Shown here: positions 14,421-15,207 of the stretch, piece by piece
Layout: every line of letters begins with the position of its first letter
Position numbering within the stretch: position 1 is the first letter of the stretch
DNA from: an uncultured Eubacteriales bacterium
GTDB taxonomy: Bacteria > Bacillota > Clostridia > Christensenellales > Borkfalkiaceae
Assembly (NCBI GenBank): GCA_900554485.1
Contig: USHO01000018.1
Span: 1 to 15,207, forward strand
Length of the DNA: 15,207 bases
Direction of reading: 5' to 3'
The notes under the pieces: generated by a model
What the model saw: the letters and a program-made list of their open reading frames with translations, nothing else
What the model was told of the DNA's origin: nothing
Databases searched by the model: none
Translations under genes and position numbers: made by a program

Positions 14421-14449
14421 AATTGTCCTCCGTTATTCCTCCCCGAATT

Positions 14450-14512
14450 CTCTTTTGCCGCCCTTACAACCCCGCGAGTGAAAAAAGTTATTTTCGCAAG
14501 GCACGAAAAGAG
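14450..14512 (-). promoter_or_regulatory. Possible structured rpsB leader
   Basis: In the roughly 118-nt leader, CTCTTTT (14506-14512 on the - strand) can pair with AAAAGAG (14450-14456). After a 2x2 internal loop, TGCC pairs with GGCG to extend the stem. The structure ends just before the SD region. rpsB leaders in other bacteria bind S2 for feedback control, but I cannot show that this one belongs to a known class. Confidence 0.35.
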
Positions 14513-14544
14513 CAGAAATCGGGTGTGAATTTTATAGCCTAATC

Positions 14545-14573
14545 ATTTTACCATAATTACGGCGGAATTGCAA
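14545..14573 (-). promoter_or_regulatory. Promoter of rpsB-tsf
   Basis: On the - strand, TTGCAA (14568-14573) and TAAAAT (14545-14550) are 17 nt apart, with TGG ahead of the -10 box (extended -10). The predicted start is near 14538, giving a leader of about 118 nt. Confidence 0.82.
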
Positions 14574-14623
14574 ACGTTTTTAAGGCTTGCCGATCGATTT
14601 TTTAGTTTTCTTGTCGTCAACAC

Positions 14624-14652
14624 TTTACATATGCGCTTTTTTGTGTTACGAT
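14624..14652 (+). promoter_or_regulatory. Galactokinase promoter, leaderless arrangement
   Basis: TTTACA (14624-14629) and TACGAT (14647-14652) are 17 nt apart, with TGT before the -10 box (extended -10). Six bases separate the -10 from the ATG at 14659, so the usual +1 would be the A of the start codon. No Shine-Dalgarno sequence is present upstream. Confidence 0.65.
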
Positions 14653-14658
14653 TCCGGT

Positions 14659-15207
14659 ATGGAACTCGAAAAATTTTACGGACACGACAAAAAAATCACG
14701 CGTTTCGACGCGAGACTTACAGATCTCGAAGATAAATTTTACGCCGGCGAAGGCTGTTACCCCGACCGCATATTTTCGTCGCCGGGAAGAGCCGAAATAC
14801 TCGGCAACCATACCGATCACAACCACGGCAAAGTACTTGTCGCCGCAATATCGTGCGACATACTGGCGGCTGTAAAAAAAAGCGACGACGGCAGAATAAA
14901 AATCTCGTCGGACGGTTTCGCCCCTTTTGAACTGAACGCAGACGACACCGGCGCGAAAGAATGCGAAAGAGGAACGTCGAAGGCTTTGACCCGCGGCGTT
15001 GCCGCGGCAATCAAAAGCAAAGGTTTCGTAATCGGCGGTTTTACGGCTTATTTAAGCAGCGACGTATTCCGTGGCGCGGGCGTATCGTCATCCGCCGCAT
15101 ACGAAGTTTTAATCGCCGAAATATTCAATCGATTATATCTCGACGGGGCGTTAAACGCTATCGATAAGGCGGTTATTTCGCAATATGCCGAGAACGTCTA
15201 CTTCGGT
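14659..15207 (+). CDS. galK: Galactokinase, 5' part (cut by window end)
   Basis: The first 183 residues of a GHMP-family sugar kinase that phosphorylates galactose at C1 in the Leloir pathway. The galactokinase signature reads SPGRAEILGNHTDHNHG (41-57), the variant with Asn-His in place of the Glu-His of Escherichia coli GalK, seen in Firmicutes enzymes. The GHMP ATP-binding motif is GAGVSSSAAYE (139-149). ENVYFG (178-183) leads toward the missing catalytic half. The N-terminus (MELEKFYGHD) fits the 'LYG-x-D' start of this subgroup, but may be slightly short. Alternative TTG codons at 14587, 14611 and 14641 are in frame, with no binding site ahead of them. It is divergent from rpsB. A related GHMP kinase cannot be excluded, but galactokinase fits best. 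Confidence 0.85.
   Translation, partial: MELEKFYGHDKKITRFDARLTDLEDKFYAGEGCYPDRIFSSPGRAEILGNHTDHNHGKVLVAAISCDILAAVKKSDDGRIKISSDGFAPFELNADDTGAKECERGTSKALTRGVAAAIKSKGFVIGGFTAYLSSDVFRGAGVSSSAAYEVLIAEIFNRLYLDGALNAIDKAVISQYAENVYFG

Noticed and set aside
12906..14528. A 540-codon open frame on the + strand across tsf and rpsB
   Set aside because: It is antisense to two clear ribosomal/translation genes, shows no family motifs, and results from their biased codon use.

Overview
The window looks like ordinary chromosomal core sequence from a Gram-positive-type bacterium, most likely a member of the Clostridia (Bacillota). This rests on the gene order rpsB-tsf-pyrH-frr-uppS-cdsA-ispC-rseP, a Veg-family protein, AGGAGG-type ribosome binding sites, near-consensus sigma-A-type promoters, and a galactokinase of the Firmicutes 'GNHTDH' type. 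No species can be named from the sequence alone. Codon use looks uniform throughout, and I see no insertion sequence, phage gene, CRISPR array, tRNA or rRNA.

Left part, + strand (1-5125): a tight cluster begins with the 3' end of a YigZ/IMPACT-family gene and continues with recX (overlap 8 nt) and birA (overlap 20 nt). A 148-nt gap with candidate promoters and two tandem hairpins leads to a second unit: a four-helix membrane protein of unknown function, pncB (NAD salvage), lspA (lipoprotein signal peptidase) and an RluA/RluD-family pseudouridine synthase. A strong hairpin terminator ends it at 5131-5161.

Middle (5172-7061): a - strand pair encodes an acidic protein with two Cys4 zinc ribbons and, downstream, Veg. 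Divergent from the pair is a 66-residue cysteine-rich, membrane-anchored miniprotein on the + strand. A 15-bp bidirectional terminator separates it from a - strand four-helix membrane protein that has a near-perfect promoter. These small genes are the least understood part of the window.

Right part, - strand (7249-14573): the conserved translation/envelope cluster. rpsB and tsf are driven by a clear promoter at 14545-14573 and end at a strong terminator (12884-12919). pyrH follows within 27 nt, with no visible promoter or Shine-Dalgarno sequence, then frr, uppS, cdsA, ispC and rseP, ending at a terminator at 7215-7241. The unit joins translation (S2, EF-Ts, RRF), UMP phosphorylation, isoprenoid supply through the MEP pathway, the undecaprenyl carrier lipid, CDP-diacylglycerol for phospholipids, and site-2 intramembrane proteolysis.

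Right edge (14647-15207): the 5' part of a divergent galactokinase gene, cut by the window end. Its predicted promoter places the transcription start on the A of the ATG, suggesting a leaderless mRNA.

I did not find a convincing new multi-gene system. The best leads are the cysteine-rich miniprotein next to the zinc-ribbon/Veg pair, the structured spacers at 1616-1677 and 9861-9893, the SD-less pyrH behind a terminator, and the leaderless galactokinase.
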